64,000 nt of DNA from Propionibacteriaceae bacterium (GCA_009780915.1 WQZD01000004.1:78738-142737), one strand, 5' to 3'. Positions 32,680-45,039 are shown, numbered from the stretch's first letter. The notes: generated by a model from the sequence alone, not told the origin. Numbers and translations are program-made.

Positions 32680-33399
32680 GTGTATATACCGGACCATTTC
32701 CGCATGCCGGACAGTGATGTGCGGGAATTCCTCGCGCGTGTGGGCACGGGGACCCTCGTCACCGTCGACCCCGTCTCGTCGCGTCCGCTCGCCACCTTCC
32801 TGCCGTGGGTCTGGACCGAGGGGGGACGCCTGATCACCCACATCGGGCTGGTCAACCCCCAATCTGGTCATGGCAGGCCGGCCACACCCCTCGACGGGTC
32901 CGACCCAGGCGCTGCCGCGTACCCGGGCACGGCCCTGCTCATCGTGATGGGTGAGGACGCCTTCGTGTCCTCTCGATGGCTGACGCAGCCGGGCGGCGCC
33001 ACCTGGGATTACGAGACGGTCCACGTGTACGGGGACCTGGTCCACCACACCGACACCGCCTGGATACAGAATTGTTTCGACACCATGATGCGCCACTACG
33101 ACTCCAGCAGCATCAAGGGCTACGACCCCGAGTGGCTGGAGAAGCAGAGCCGTGCGGTGGTCGGGCTCGAGTTGATCGTGACGGACGTGTGGGCGAAATC
33201 CAAGCTGTCCCAGAACCGCTCCGAACAGGAGGTCCGCGCGATCGCCCAACACCTGCAGACCTCCTGCCCCCATCTCGCCGAGCGGGTGCGACAGGTCAGC
33301 CTGCCCCATGTCGAGGCCCGTGACGCGAGGGTCCGCGCGGCCACGGCGTACACCTACGTCAGGAAGACCACCACACGCCCGCCGTCCCCCCACCCCTGA
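32680..33399 (+). CDS. PaiB-like FMN-binding split-barrel protein
   Basis: 239 residues. [18 protein letters not shown], then [16 protein letters not shown] and HIGLVNPQ match the PaiB family (FMN-binding negative transcriptional regulator, PF04299). [10 protein letters not shown] is the family core. Despite the name, most members likely bind flavin or heme and their enzymatic role is unclear. GTG start at 32680, four bases after the aroKB stop, so it joins that operon. Confidence 0.85.
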   Translation: MYIPDHFRMPDSDVREFLARVGTGTLVTVDPVSSRPLATFLPWVWTEGGRLITHIGLVNPQSGHGRPATPLDGSDPGAAAYPGTALLIVMGEDAFVSSRWLTQPGGATWDYETVHVYGDLVHHTDTAWIQNCFDTMMRHYDSSSIKGYDPEWLEKQSRAVVGLELIVTDVWAKSKLSQNRSEQEVRAIAQHLQTSCPHLAERVRQVSLPHVEARDARVRAATAYTYVRKTTTRPPSPHP

Positions 33400-33448
33400 T
33401 TGGCCGATTCCGGTAAGATCGTTCCTCGGTAGAAAAGAAAGGGCTCAC

Positions 33449-34006
33449 ATGATCTCAACGAACGACATCCATAACGGGACGGTGCTCAACCTGGACGGGC
33501 AGCTGTGGACCGTGACCTGGTTCCAGCATCACAAGCCTGGCAAGGGCAACACGGTGGTGCGGACCAAGCTCAAGCACGTCCTCACAGGCAAGACTGTCGA
33601 TCGTACCTTCAACTCCGACACCAAGGTCGAGGACGCCCAGGTGGACCGTCGTGAGATGCAGTACCTCTACCACGACTCCGACGGGTTCGTGTTCATGGAC
33701 ACCGCCGACTACTCGCAGATGACCATCTCGGACGAGGTCGTCGGCGACGCGACGAACTTCCTCCTGGAGAACGGCACCGCCTCCGTGGCCCTGTACGAGG
33801 GCAACCCCCTCTTCATCGAACTGCCGGCCTCCGTCGAACTGGAGATCACCTACACCGAGCCGGGGCTCCAGGGCGACCGCTCCAGCGCCGGGACCAAACC
33901 CGCCACCGTCGAGACGGGCTACCAGATCCAGGTGCCCCTGTTCATCACGAACGGCGAGAAGGTCAAGGTGGACACCCGCGACGGCTCGTACATCTCCCGT
34001 GTCTGA
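33449..34006 (+). CDS. efp: Translation elongation factor P
   Basis: 185 residues. Relieves ribosome stalling at polyproline. KOW-like N-terminal domain with [16 protein letters not shown] (the modified-Lys loop in its simple K-P-G-K-G form), [10 protein letters not shown], and two OB domains ending [13 protein letters not shown] 33449 has AGAAAAGAAAGGG upstream. The nusB start overlaps its end by 8 bp. Confidence 0.97.
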   Translation: MISTNDIHNGTVLNLDGQLWTVTWFQHHKPGKGNTVVRTKLKHVLTGKTVDRTFNSDTKVEDAQVDRREMQYLYHDSDGFVFMDTADYSQMTISDEVVGDATNFLLENGTASVALYEGNPLFIELPASVELEITYTEPGLQGDRSSAGTKPATVETGYQIQVPLFITNGEKVKVDTRDGSYISRV

Positions 34007-34451
34007 CGCCACGCCCAAACGGTCGCGGATGCGCAAGGCGCGCAAGTACGCCGTCGACATCCTGTACTCCGCGGACATGGCCGCCTGCTCGGTCGAGCAG
34101 GCCATGGCCGCGTACGCCACCATGTCCGACCGCGAGATCCCCGCGTACTCCAAGAAACTCGCCGAAGGGGTGGCTGAGACCAGCTACCTCATCGACGGGT
34201 ACTTGGCGCCGTGCCTGGCCGAGGACTGGACCATCGAGCGCATGCCCGCCGTCGACCGCTGCCTGGCTCGGATCGCGGTCTGGGAGATGCTCTACGCCGA
34301 CCTGCCTGCGGCCATCGCCATCTCGGAGGCGGTCGACTTGGCGAAAGAACTGTCCACAGATTCGTCACCGACGTTCCTGACGGGAGTCCTCGGCCATGTC
34401 GCCACACTGATTCCCCGGGCGGATGACGAGCCGACCGACGAGAAAGTATAG
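33999..34451 (+). CDS. nusB: NusB transcription antitermination factor
   Basis: 150-residue all-helical RNA-binding protein that joins NusE/S10 at rRNA box[18 protein letters not shown] at the N-terminus, [16 protein letters not shown] and [13 protein letters not shown] with [10 protein letters not shown] at the C-terminus are the family signatures. GTG start 33999 overlaps efp. Complete. Confidence 0.93.
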   Translation: MSDATPKRSRMRKARKYAVDILYSADMAACSVEQAMAAYATMSDREIPAYSKKLAEGVAETSYLIDGYLAPCLAEDWTIERMPAVDRCLARIAVWEMLYADLPAAIAISEAVDLAKELSTDSSPTFLTGVLGHVATLIPRADDEPTDEKV

Positions 34452-34461
34452 GCTGGACCTC

Positions 34462-35587
34462 ATGGAACCCACCGTCCCCGCAATCCTTGTTCTTGAGGAC
34501 GGACGAACATTTCGTGGGCAGTCATTCGGGGCCACAGGCGAGACCTTCGGTGAGGCCGTCTTCGCCACCGGCATGAGCGGTTACCAAGAGACGCTCACGG
34601 ACCCGAGTTACGCCCGCCAAGTGGTCGTCTCCACCGCGCCCCACATCGGCAACACCGGATGGAACGACGAGGACGACGAGTCCTCGCGTATCTGGGTGGC
34701 CGGGTACGTCGTCCGCGACCCCAGTCCACGACCGTCCTCATGGCGGGCCACCCGGTCGTTGCCGGAGCAGTTGGCCGCCCAGGGCGTGGTGGGCATCTGT
34801 GGGATCGACACGCGCGCCCTCACACGGCACCTGCGTGAGCGCGGCGCGATGCGGGTCGGAATCTCGACCATCGACCTGGACCCGCAGGCCCTGCTGTCGA
34901 AGGTTCTGCAAGCGCCGGCCATGGCGGGCGCCGACCTGGCGGGAGAGGTGAGCACCGACCAGCCGTACGTCATCCCGGCACGAGGCGAGAAGCGGTTCAC
35001 GGTGGCGGCGCTCGATCTGGGCATCAAGTCCATGACCCCCGCCCTCATGAGCCACCACGGCATGGAGGTCCACGTCCTTCCCCAGTCGACGACCTTCGAC
35101 CAGATCACAGCCCTGAATCCTGACGGGGTCTTCTTCTCCAACGGGCCCGGCGATCCGGCGACGGCCGAGCACGCCATCGATCTGTTGCGGCAGGTCCTCG
35201 CTGCGGGGATCCCGTACTTCGGCATCTGTTTCGGCTCGCAGATCTTCGGCCTGGCGCTGGGTTTCACCACCTACAAGCTGAAATACGGCCATCGCGGCAT
35301 CAATCAGCCGGTTAAGGACCTCCGCACCGGCATGGTGGAGATCACCGCCCACAACCACGGGTTCGCCGTCGACGCCCCTGTCGGGGTCGAGGTGGACACC
35401 GAGTACGGACAGGCGTCGGTCAGCCACGTCGGGCTCAACGACCAGGTCGTCGAGGGTCTGCAACTGACCCGCGACGGGCGGCTCGTCGGGTTCTCCGTGC
35501 AGTACCATCCCGAGGCCGCCGCCGGCCCCCATGACGCGGGGTATCTGTTCGACCGCTTCGCCGACATGATGGCCGACTGGAGGAATC

Positions 35588-35595
<8 letters not shown>
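34462..35595 (+). CDS. carA: Carbamoyl phosphate synthase small (glutaminase) subunit
   Basis: 377 residues. N-terminal [24 protein letters not shown] and [14 protein letters not shown], then a class I glutaminase domain with FFSNGPGDP, the nucleophile in FGICFGSQ (Cys kept, the usual LGHQ varied to FGSQ) and QYHPEA with the catalytic His. Hydrolyses glutamine to feed ammonia to CarB. Start ATG 34462. Overlaps carB by 8 bp. Confidence 0.95.
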
Positions 35596-38901
<3,306 letters not shown>

Positions 38902-38905
<4 letters not shown>

Positions 38906-39969
38906 GATCCGCGGCGCTGACCGCAGGGTATGAGGCGGTCATACGGCCTGTCCTCTTCCGCTCCTTCCGAGGCGACCCCGAACGGGTCCACGAGGCCATG
39001 ATCACGGCCCTGGCCGCCGTCGGGGAGACCGGCTGGGCGCGACTGGCGCCCCTGCTGATCAGTCCTCCGCACGACCCGGTCACCGTGGCGGGGATCCGCC
39101 TTCCCGGGCGGGTCGGGGTCGCGGCTGGCCTGGACAAAGACGGGGTGGCCGCGAAGATCTGGGCGCGATTGGGGTTCGGCTTCGCCGAACTGGGGACGGT
39201 CACGGCCAACCCCCAACCCGGCAACCCACGTCCGCGATTGTTCCGACTCACGTCCACCCACGGGCTGATCAACCGTATGGGATTCAACAACCAAGGCGCC
39301 CAGGCCCTGGCCGACCGGCTGGCTGGTTGGGGGGTGCGCCGCGGCGAGAACACCCTCGGCATCCCCGTGGGGATCTCCATCGGCAAGACGAAGACGACGG
39401 CCTTGGACGAGGCGGTCGACGATTACATCCGCTCCATGCGGGCCCTCCACACTCACGCCGACTACCTGGCGGTCAACGTGTCCAGCCCCAACACGCCGGG
39501 GTTGCGCTCCCTCCAGTCGAAGACTGAGATCTTCGAGTTGGTGAGCGCCTTGGTGGCCACGGCCGCCGATCTGGATCCCACCCCCGTGCCTGTCTTCGTC
39601 AAGGTGGCGCCCGACCTGTCGGACGAGGCCCTCGACGAGTTGTCGCAGGCCGTCGTCGACGCGGGCGCGTCGGGCCTGATCGCGACCAACACCACCGTGT
39701 CTCGTGAGGGGATCGCCCGAGGAGACCAGGGGTACGCCCGCCAGACGGGCGGGATGTCCGGGGCTGCCTTGACACTGAGATCGCGTCAGGTGGTGGCCCG
39801 GGCGCTGCGCAGCGGTCTTCCGGTGATCGCCAGCGGCGGGATCATGACGGTGGCCGACGCCCGCGCCATGCTCGATCTGGGCGCCGCGGCCGTCCAGGTG
39901 TACACAGGCTTCATCTACCGTGGTCCAGGCCTCGTCGCCGGGATCAACGACGCACCGGTGGGGTGGTGA
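38902..39969 (+). CDS. pyrD: Dihydroorotate dehydrogenase, class 2 (quinone)
   Basis: 355 residues. Membrane-associated FMN enzyme oxidising dihydroorotate. Class 2 features: N-terminal helix region [16 protein letters not shown], then [57 protein letters not shown] with the catalytic Ser, and [15 protein letters not shown] overlaps the carB stop by 4 bp. Confidence 0.96.
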
Positions 39970-39971
39970 CC

Positions 39972-40778
39972 ATGGTGTCCTTCGCCGCACGTGTCGCAGA
40001 CCTCGTCGCTGAGCGTGGAGGGCTGTGCGTGGGCATCGACCCCCATCCCGGCGTCATGGACGCCTGGGGCGTGGGCCAGGATCTCGCCGGCGTGGAGGCG
40101 GTCGCCATGGGGATGGTGGAGGCCTTGGCCGACACGGTGGCGGTCTTCAAGCCTCAGTCGGCGTTCTTCGAGCGCTGGGGGTCGGCCGGAATCGCCGTGC
40201 TGGAGAGATGCGTGGGCGCGCTGCAGGACAGCGGCGCCCTGGTCATCCTGGATGTGAAGCGCGGGGACATCGGGTCCACCATGGACGCCTACGCCCAGGC
40301 ATACCTCGGCGAGGGCCCGGGGAGCGTGGACGCCATCACCGCCAGCCCCTATCTGGGGTTCGACGCGCTGGCGCCAGCCTTCGACATGGCCGAGGCCCAT
40401 GGCCGGGGAGTGTTCGTCCTGGCTCGTACGTCCAATCCCGAAGGCGGCGACCTCCAGTTGGGGCGCACCCTCTCGGGCGCCGTCGTCGCCCAGAGCATCG
40501 TGGATCAGGCCCATGCTCGCAACCAGGCGTCCGGGGTGGACGCGATCGGCCTGGTCGTCGGCGCCACCCACGCCAGTCTCGGCGTCGATCTGTCCGAGTT
40601 CACCGGGCCTGTCCTCGTCCCCGGAGTCGGGGCGCAGGGTGGGACGGTGGCCGGGGTGAGGGCCGCGTTCTCGTCCAGCCCCGCTCTGGTCCTTCCGTCG
40701 GTCAGTCGAGAGGTCCTGTACGCCGGACCTGACCCTGGTCGACTGAGAGCGTGCGTGGCCAGGCTCCTCGAGGGCTAG
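39972..40778 (+). CDS. pyrF: Orotidine 5'-phosphate decarboxylase (type 2)
   Basis: About 268 residues, the last step to UMP. CVGIDPHP, FKPQSAFFERWG and the catalytic LDVKRGDIGSTMDAYAQAYLG (Lys-x-x-Asp), then VLARTSNPEG and VPGVGAQGG. Long type 2 form, usual in Actinobacteria. Two GTGs (39963, 39966) overlap the pyrD stop and could also serve as start. Last gene of the pyrimidine run. Confidence 0.93.
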   Translation: MVSFAARVADLVAERGGLCVGIDPHPGVMDAWGVGQDLAGVEAVAMGMVEALADTVAVFKPQSAFFERWGSAGIAVLERCVGALQDSGALVILDVKRGDIGSTMDAYAQAYLGEGPGSVDAITASPYLGFDALAPAFDMAEAHGRGVFVLARTSNPEGGDLQLGRTLSGAVVAQSIVDQAHARNQASGVDAIGLVVGATHASLGVDLSEFTGPVLVPGVGAQGGTVAGVRAAFSSSPALVLPSVSREVLYAGPDPGRLRACVARLLEG

Positions 40779-40942
40779 ACGCGAAACGCGCCGGGACACG
40801 CGCCGTTGCCCATCAGGTCTGCTAAGTTGGGAACGCGCACGAGGCTGGTTCGTGCCATGAGTGGTTCCTCGCCGACGACGGCGGGTCCACCAGGTGACGA
40901 TGGGGGAGTCGGCGCACCACAGATCCATGAAAGGTGGAAGAC

Positions 40943-41839
40943 ATGAAGTCCTATCCCGTACACACCCTCGACCTTCCCAGCGGGGAGACCCTGGCCTATC
41001 GCGCCTGCGGCGCCGGACCACGAGCCGTGGTGCTCATCCATGGGAACCAGTCCAGTTCTGTGCATTGGCAGACCACGATGGAAGCGCTGGAGGATGAGTT
41101 CACCGTCTACGCGCCAGACTTGCGTGGGTTCGGAGACTCCACCTACCGCCAAGGCTTCGACTCCTTGGGCGAGTTGGCCAAGGACGTCGAAGAGTTCATG
41201 GACGGGGTCGGCATCGGAACCTGCGCCCTCGTGGGCTGGTCGACCGGTGGCGGGGTGGCTCTGGAGATCGCCGCCGACCTTCCGGAGCGTGTGTCGACCG
41301 TCGTGCTGGTGGACTCCGTTCCCCCCACGGGATACCCGATGGTCGCCAAGGACGAGCAGGGCCAGCCGATCCTCACCCAGTTCCTGACCACGAGGGAGGA
41401 GATCGCCGCCGATCCCGTGCAGGTGGTGCCCGTCCTGACCGCGTACGCGACCGGGGACCGCGGGATGATGCGCGGGATCTGGGACATGGTGATCTACAAC
41501 CTCAACCAGCCCCCCGCCGAGGACTACGAGCTGTACTTGGACGCCATGTTCAAGCAGCGCAACCTGGTCGACGTGGACTACGCCCTGGTGATGTTCAACA
41601 TGACGGACGACGCCACCGCCAGCGCGCCCGGCTCGTCACGTCTGGCGGACGTGGTGTGCCCGGTGACCATCCTCCACGGCGAGAAGGACCTGGTCGTCCC
41701 CCTGTCCTGGGGCCAGCAAACTTTCGCCCTGCTGGGCGATCGCGCCACTATGATCACCTTCCCCGACTCCGGCCATTCCCCCATCACCGACGAGCCCGAA
41801 GCCTTCATGACAGCCCTGAAGGAGGCCCTGCGAGGGTAG
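40943..41839 (+). CDS. Alpha/beta hydrolase
   Basis: 298 residues. LIHGNQSSS gives the oxyanion-hole HGN, APDLRGFGDS a typical strand, GWSTGGG the nucleophile elbow (Ser about 100), LHGEKDLVVP the acid region, and DSGHSPI the catalytic His. No signal peptide. AAAGGTGG precedes ATG 40943. Substrate unknown; the fold covers esterases, haloperoxidases and dehalogenases. Last host gene before the integrated element. Confidence 0.88.
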   Translation: MKSYPVHTLDLPSGETLAYRACGAGPRAVVLIHGNQSSSVHWQTTMEALEDEFTVYAPDLRGFGDSTYRQGFDSLGELAKDVEEFMDGVGIGTCALVGWSTGGGVALEIAADLPERVSTVVLVDSVPPTGYPMVAKDEQGQPILTQFLTTREEIAADPVQVVPVLTAYATGDRGMMRGIWDMVIYNLNQPPAEDYELYLDAMFKQRNLVDVDYALVMFNMTDDATASAPGSSRLADVVCPVTILHGEKDLVVPLSWGQQTFALLGDRATMITFPDSGHSPITDEPEAFMTALKEALRG

Positions 41840-41865
41840 GGTACGGCGACACGTGCGCGATGATG

Positions 41866-41912
41866 TGGGGCGGCGGGGGCTCGAACCCCGGACCCAGGGA
41901 TTATGAGTCCCT
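41866..41912 (-). other. 3' half of a tRNA (CAU anticodon): left attachment site (attL) of the element
   Basis: Minus strand reads an anticodon arm AGGGA-CTCATAA-TCCCT (perfect 5-bp stem, CAU anticodon, so Met or Ile2). It continues through a short variable loop, T-arm CGGGG-TTCGAGC-CCCCG and acceptor strand CCGCCCC plus discriminator A, with no encoded CCA. The D-arm and 5' acceptor strand that should follow on the right are missing. Known: tyrosine integrases use tRNA 3' halves as att sites. The intact copy should lie at the far end of the element, outside the window. Confidence 0.75.
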
Positions 41913-42105
41913 TGGTGTATGCCGATTGACAAGGCAATATATGTCTGGGTAAGCCATTCAGACAGCCATTGAACACTCGACCATCCTGTGAGACGTGATT
42001 CTCGTGACCGCGAAATGCGATGGTAGATGCGGCATCATTGGCGCTCCAAGCAATACTACCATGCGACTTTGACACCATGCCAAGGCCGCCCATATGATTC
42101 CTTCC

Positions 42106-42249
42106 GGAGGTTCGTAACTCCAGTACACACATTCCGGTTCCGCCCGCCTTAGCGGGTCGGTGGGAGCCGGGAGGCAGGTGGCATACAACACCATCCTTGG
42201 ATGGGAAACCGCCCGACCGAGAACTGTGTGTACTCGATTACGAACCTCC
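42106..42249. ncRNA. Highly structured ORF-free segment near attL (candidate RNA)
   Basis: No credible gene lies between 41913 and 42497. Within it, GGAGGTTCGTAA (42106-42117) pairs perfectly with TTACGAACCTCC (42238-42249), and AGTACACACA (42122-42131) with TGTGTGTACT (42225-42234). Together they make a 22-bp interrupted stem. Inside are a CCCGC-CTTA-GCGGG hairpin (42143-42156) and two pairings in crossed order: CGGTT (42135-42139) with AACCG (42207-42211), and GGTCGG (42155-42160) with CCGACC (42213-42218). The crossing implies a possible pseudoknot. Either strand could be transcribed. No family recognised. Confidence 0.45.
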
Positions 42250-42376
42250 CGGCTGCCTACCATGGCCGCCACCGGAGGAACTATTTTGAGGATTCACACA
42301 TGCATTGTCGCGCATTCGTACAAGCCAGTGGCACGCACGTTCGATCCTTGCTATGATCTTCCACGCAGCAAATAGC

Positions 42377-42416
42377 AGAGCCGCTGATCTCCTCGCGAAA
42401 GAAACTCAGCGGCTCT
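42377..42416. terminator. 11-bp perfect inverted repeat downstream of the repressor gene
   Basis: AGAGCCGCTGA (42377-42387) pairs with TCAGCGGCTCT (42406-42416) around an 18-nt loop. It lies about 80 bp past the stop of the leftward repressor gene and may end that transcript. The T tract is weak. Confidence 0.4.
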
Positions 42417-42497
42417 CGAAACGCCCACCAAAGGAGGCATCGTGACCTAGCATAGCAACGACGCTAGCTATCTAGCAAGACGTGGATGTATGGAGTG

Positions 42498-42761
42498 TCA
42501 ATGGACTGCGGAGGCAGTTCTCTGAAGAAGTCTGTCTTCTGCGCGGCTCATGATGACAGCGGGTGAGACACCGATGGCTCTTCCGACTTTCACGATTACT
42601 GAATATGGTATGTCGCGCTTACCGTGAGCGTACCTGAAGAGCGTCTGATAGTGAACGTCGATCTCTCGTGAGACTGCCGCCATTGACTTACCTGATGCGG
42701 CTATCTCTGCTCGCAGTTGGTCGGCAAGTGCTGTGATGACTAACTGAACATCGTTTTCCAT
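42498..42761 (-). CDS. Cro/CI-type HTH protein, probable prophage repressor
   Basis: 87 residues with one XRE-like HTH: AEIAASGKSMAAVSREIDVHYQTLFRYAHGKRDIP, then VIVKVGRAIGVSPAVIMSRAEDR. The only gene reading leftward at the start of the early region, divergent from HTH gene 42856, which is the classic immunity-switch layout. The minus strand has TATGTT 6 nt before the ATG, so the mRNA may be leaderless. Repressor role is inferred from position. Confidence 0.7.
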   Translation of the reverse strand: MENDVQLVITALADQLRAEIAASGKSMAAVSREIDVHYQTLFRYAHGKRDIPYSVIVKVGRAIGVSPAVIMSRAEDRLLQRTASAVH

Positions 42762-42855
42762 GGTGACAACATATCACACAGTGGAACATAAATCTATCCA
42801 AAATGATAATGAAAGGCATTTGACGGTGCATGGGACTTCTATTAGTATTAGCCGT
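42762..42855. promoter_or_regulatory. Divergent early promoters and operator-like repeat
   Basis: Rightward: TTGACG (42820-42825), 17-bp spacer, TAGTAT (42843-42848), with the start codon at 42856 about where transcription would begin. Leftward: TATGTT ends 6 nt before the repressor ATG. GTGACAACATATCAC (42763-42777) has GTGA/TCAC arms overlapping the leftward -10 and is a candidate operator. Confidence 0.5.
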
Positions 42856-43116
42856 ATGGATATGACTTCTATAAACATGGATATCGCTGAGGCAATATCC
42901 AAGCGAATGAATCATCAGGGAACAAGCAGGCTACAACTGTCAAAGGAGTCGTATATTCCATACGCAACACTCAGCAGGAAGCTCAACGGAATCAACGAGT
43001 TCACGACATCAGAACTGTTGCGAATCGGAATGGCATTGGGGTGCAGCGCCAAGGAATTTCTTGCGTGCTTCGACGGATGTGTATCAGATGAGAAGGGAGC
43101 CTCGAATGACAAGTGA
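42856..43116 (+). CDS. Small HTH DNA-binding protein (Cro-like)
   Basis: 86 residues from MDMTSINMDIAEAI. HTH: LQLSKESYIPYATLSRKLNGINEFTTSELLRIGMALG, then CSAKEFLACF. No ribosome site precedes the ATG, but a TTGACG/TAGTAT promoter ends 7 nt upstream, suggesting a leaderless transcript. The frame is open back to 42760, across the promoter, so the shorter start is preferred. First gene of the rightward operon. Confidence 0.65.
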   Translation: MDMTSINMDIAEAISKRMNHQGTSRLQLSKESYIPYATLSRKLNGINEFTTSELLRIGMALGCSAKEFLACFDGCVSDEKGASNDK

Positions 43117-43444
43117 TACTAGCAATGTCATGCGTTTGGCGCGTGTTAGTGATCCCGAGACTTCGTTTGATGCTGCTGACATGGCTGACCTGTATGGGTC
43201 TCAGCAGAAGGTGCTGAGTCTTCTGCGTGACTTCGGTCCAATGACTGACGCGAGGCTCCAGGAGTTGTACGCGATCGATGTGAAGGTCTCCCCCGGTCAT
43301 CGGAAGATGCTGTATTCGGGTGAACGGTTGCGCACGGCACGTAAGGAGCTGGAGCGCCAAGGCATGGTCGAGTGGACCGGCGATAAGGAAACACTGCCGT
43401 CAGGACGGATGGCACGAATTTGGAAGGCAAAAGAATGGAACTGA
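43106..43444 (+). CDS. Phage winged-helix-like protein
   Basis: 112 residues. SFDAADMADLYGSQQKVLSLLRDFGPMTDARLQELY, then RLRTARKELERQGMVEW with GRMARIWK reads as a winged helix-turn-helix of the type used in phage early regulators. GAAGGGAGC precedes ATG 43106, which overlaps the upstream stop. Target unknown. Confidence 0.6.
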   Translation: MTSDTSNVMRLARVSDPETSFDAADMADLYGSQQKVLSLLRDFGPMTDARLQELYAIDVKVSPGHRKMLYSGERLRTARKELERQGMVEWTGDKETLPSGRMARIWKAKEWN

Positions 43445-43644
43445 AAGAGGCTTACACAATCGCTCAGGCGGCACAGGCATCGCCGTACTGCGAGAAGCGT
43501 ATAAGGACTGCGTGCATGAGCGGTGAGCTCGGGTACATCGATGGGAAGAAGTGGATCATCCCTGCCCAGGAGTTCCGTGAGTGGATGGCCGCGAAGTCGG
43601 CTGAAAGTAAAGCTAACGGATGGAAGCAGAGGGCGCAGCGATGA
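43435..43644 (+). CDS. Excisionase-type HTH protein
   Basis: 69 residues. LKEAYTIAQAAQASPYCEKRIRTACMSGELGYIDGKKWIIPAQEFREWM is the HTH_17/MerR-like fold common to Xis-type recombination directionality factors and small phage activators. The ATG overlaps the previous gene. Excisionase activity would fit an integrase-bearing element, but that gene is not in view. Confidence 0.6.
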   Translation: MELKEAYTIAQAAQASPYCEKRIRTACMSGELGYIDGKKWIIPAQEFREWMAAKSAESKANGWKQRAQR

Positions 43645-44030
43645 GTGTGTCTGAGGATTCTTTGTTGGCTGCTCGTGATCGTGTGTTGCATTCGACGTTG
43701 TTTCAGCGTGATTGGCATCGGATGTTTGCTGATCATGTGGCGGATATCGTGAGACCGGATGGTCACCATCATGGGTTGTATGTTCCTGGTGTGTTGTCTG
43801 TGTTGGTGGAGGGGCATGCGAGGGAGGCGTCGAAGTTGGTGCACAGGTTCGAGCCGGAGATTGAGCTGTCGTATGACAATGCCCGTTCTCGTGTGGTTGA
43901 CCTGATGGCTGTGTGCTTGTTGGCGTTGTCGTGGCTGGCCGCGACGGACAGTGAGACTGAGGATGTTCCTCCTGTTGAAAATCCTAACCCAATTAATGAT
44001 CCCGATATCCGTCGGATGTACGGGTTCTGA
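43641..44030 (+). CDS. Phage protein of unknown function
   Basis: 129 residues from MSVSEDSLLAARD. Mostly helical in appearance: HSTLFQRDWHRMFADHVADI, VPGVLSVLVEGHAREASKLVHRFEP, RVVDLMAVCLLALSWLAA. Ends in a Pro/Asn-rich acidic tail. No motif recognised. The ATG overlaps the upstream stop. Confidence 0.5.
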   Translation: MSVSEDSLLAARDRVLHSTLFQRDWHRMFADHVADIVRPDGHHHGLYVPGVLSVLVEGHAREASKLVHRFEPEIELSYDNARSRVVDLMAVCLLALSWLAATDSETEDVPPVENPNPINDPDIRRMYGF

Positions 44031-44040
44031 AACGAAAGTG

Positions 44041-44068
44041 ACCCCCAGCAATTCCAGTGCTGAGGGTC
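44041..44068 (+). terminator. Hairpin upstream of the antirepressor gene
   Basis: CCCCCAGCA (44042-44050) pairs with TGCTGAGGG (44058-44066), one mismatch, loop ATTCCAG. It sits just after gene 43641 and before the AT-rich antirepressor gene. No strong T run, so termination is uncertain. Confidence 0.35.
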
Positions 44069-44098
44069 TAGACAAATCAAATTAGAAAGATTCTTAAT

Positions 44099-44821
44099 AT
44101 GTCTTCATATATTGTACCGCAAGTATTCGACTACCATGGAAGTAAAATTCACGTTGCCGTTGATGCGAATCATAAACCATGGCTAGTACTGGATGCATTG
44201 AAGCCAGTCTTGGGATATGGCGAGTTTCCTCCACTGTTGCAAGGAATTGTGAATAGGTCTAAAACGAGTATCACAATTAAATCGCAAACAGGGTCGCACC
44301 AATTCGATTGCGTAAGCACTATTGTATTCATTCGATTGTGCAACCTCCTTAATAAGAACGATGAGCGACTAGCAGAGCACGTTCTAGAAGTTATCATTCC
44401 TGCTGCCGTTGCCACTGATATGCATAGGGTTTTCGCCGATGGGATTCAAGACAGCATCGATGCCACTGAACAGCAAATCGTAGATTATCCAACCTATGAC
44501 CCAACAGAGCTGATCAATGTTGATAAATTGGCGAAGATTCTCGCAGTATTTGGACATCAAATTGGCGAATGGGACCTGTTCAAGCATCTCCGCAAACATA
44601 ACTATTTATGTGATGGCATGAATAATTGGAATAAGCCATGTGAAGGAACTGACGAGTTGTTCGCCATTTCAAATCTTCGTGGGCGGCTTGACCGCGATAC
44701 AGGAAAGAAGAAATTCACACCAGTTATCAAAGCGCATGGAGTTCTGCATTTTATTGAGTTGTTCTGCAATCAGTCAGTTTCAATTGAAGATGTTGTTGAG
44801 CGCATGCGGGGTAACTGGTGA
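44099..44821 (+). CDS. BRO-N-like phage antirepressor
   Basis: 240 residues. The N-terminal half follows the BRO/antirepressor pattern: DYHGSKIHVAVDANHKPWLVLDALKPVLGYG, IVFIRLCNLLNKNDERLAEHVLEVIIPA. The C-terminal half (LINVDKLAKILAVFGHQIGEWDLFKHLRKHNYL, TPVIKAHGVLHFIELF) resembles the KilA-C type DNA-binding domain. Clearly more AT-rich than its neighbours and carrying its own upstream hairpin, so possibly a moron. Likely inactivates the CI-type repressor; inferred. Confidence 0.7.
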   Translation: MSSYIVPQVFDYHGSKIHVAVDANHKPWLVLDALKPVLGYGEFPPLLQGIVNRSKTSITIKSQTGSHQFDCVSTIVFIRLCNLLNKNDERLAEHVLEVIIPAAVATDMHRVFADGIQDSIDATEQQIVDYPTYDPTELINVDKLAKILAVFGHQIGEWDLFKHLRKHNYLCDGMNNWNKPCEGTDELFAISNLRGRLDRDTGKKKFTPVIKAHGVLHFIELFCNQSVSIEDVVERMRGNW

Positions 44822-45039
44822 TGAGTCGTGTCATGTGGTCGTGTGTGGCGCTTGCGCTTGTGTTTGTCGTGGGCGGGAATGTGCTTGGCGTTCTGGGCGC
44901 GGTGAAGGGCATCACTGGGTTTGTCGTCACTGGCATGGTGGCGAATCTTGCCGCTGGGTGCTGTGTGTTGGTGGGTGGCGCGGTGGCGTTCGTGATGGCG
45001 TCTGTGGTGTTGGCGGATGTGTCGGAGCGTGTGCGGTGA
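44821..45039 (+). CDS. Small two-span membrane protein
   Basis: 72 residues with two hydrophobic stretches, VMWSCVALALVFVVGGNVLGVLG and GMVANLAAGCCVLVGGAVAFVMASVVLA. The ATG overlaps the antirepressor stop by one base. Unknown function. Confidence 0.55.
   Translation: MSRVMWSCVALALVFVVGGNVLGVLGAVKGITGFVVTGMVANLAAGCCVLVGGAVAFVMASVVLADVSERVR

Noticed and set aside
41958..42375. Small ORFs (104 aa minus, 71 aa plus) near attL
   Set aside because: They cross the strongly structured segment, lack ribosome sites and resemble nothing; coding is not supported.
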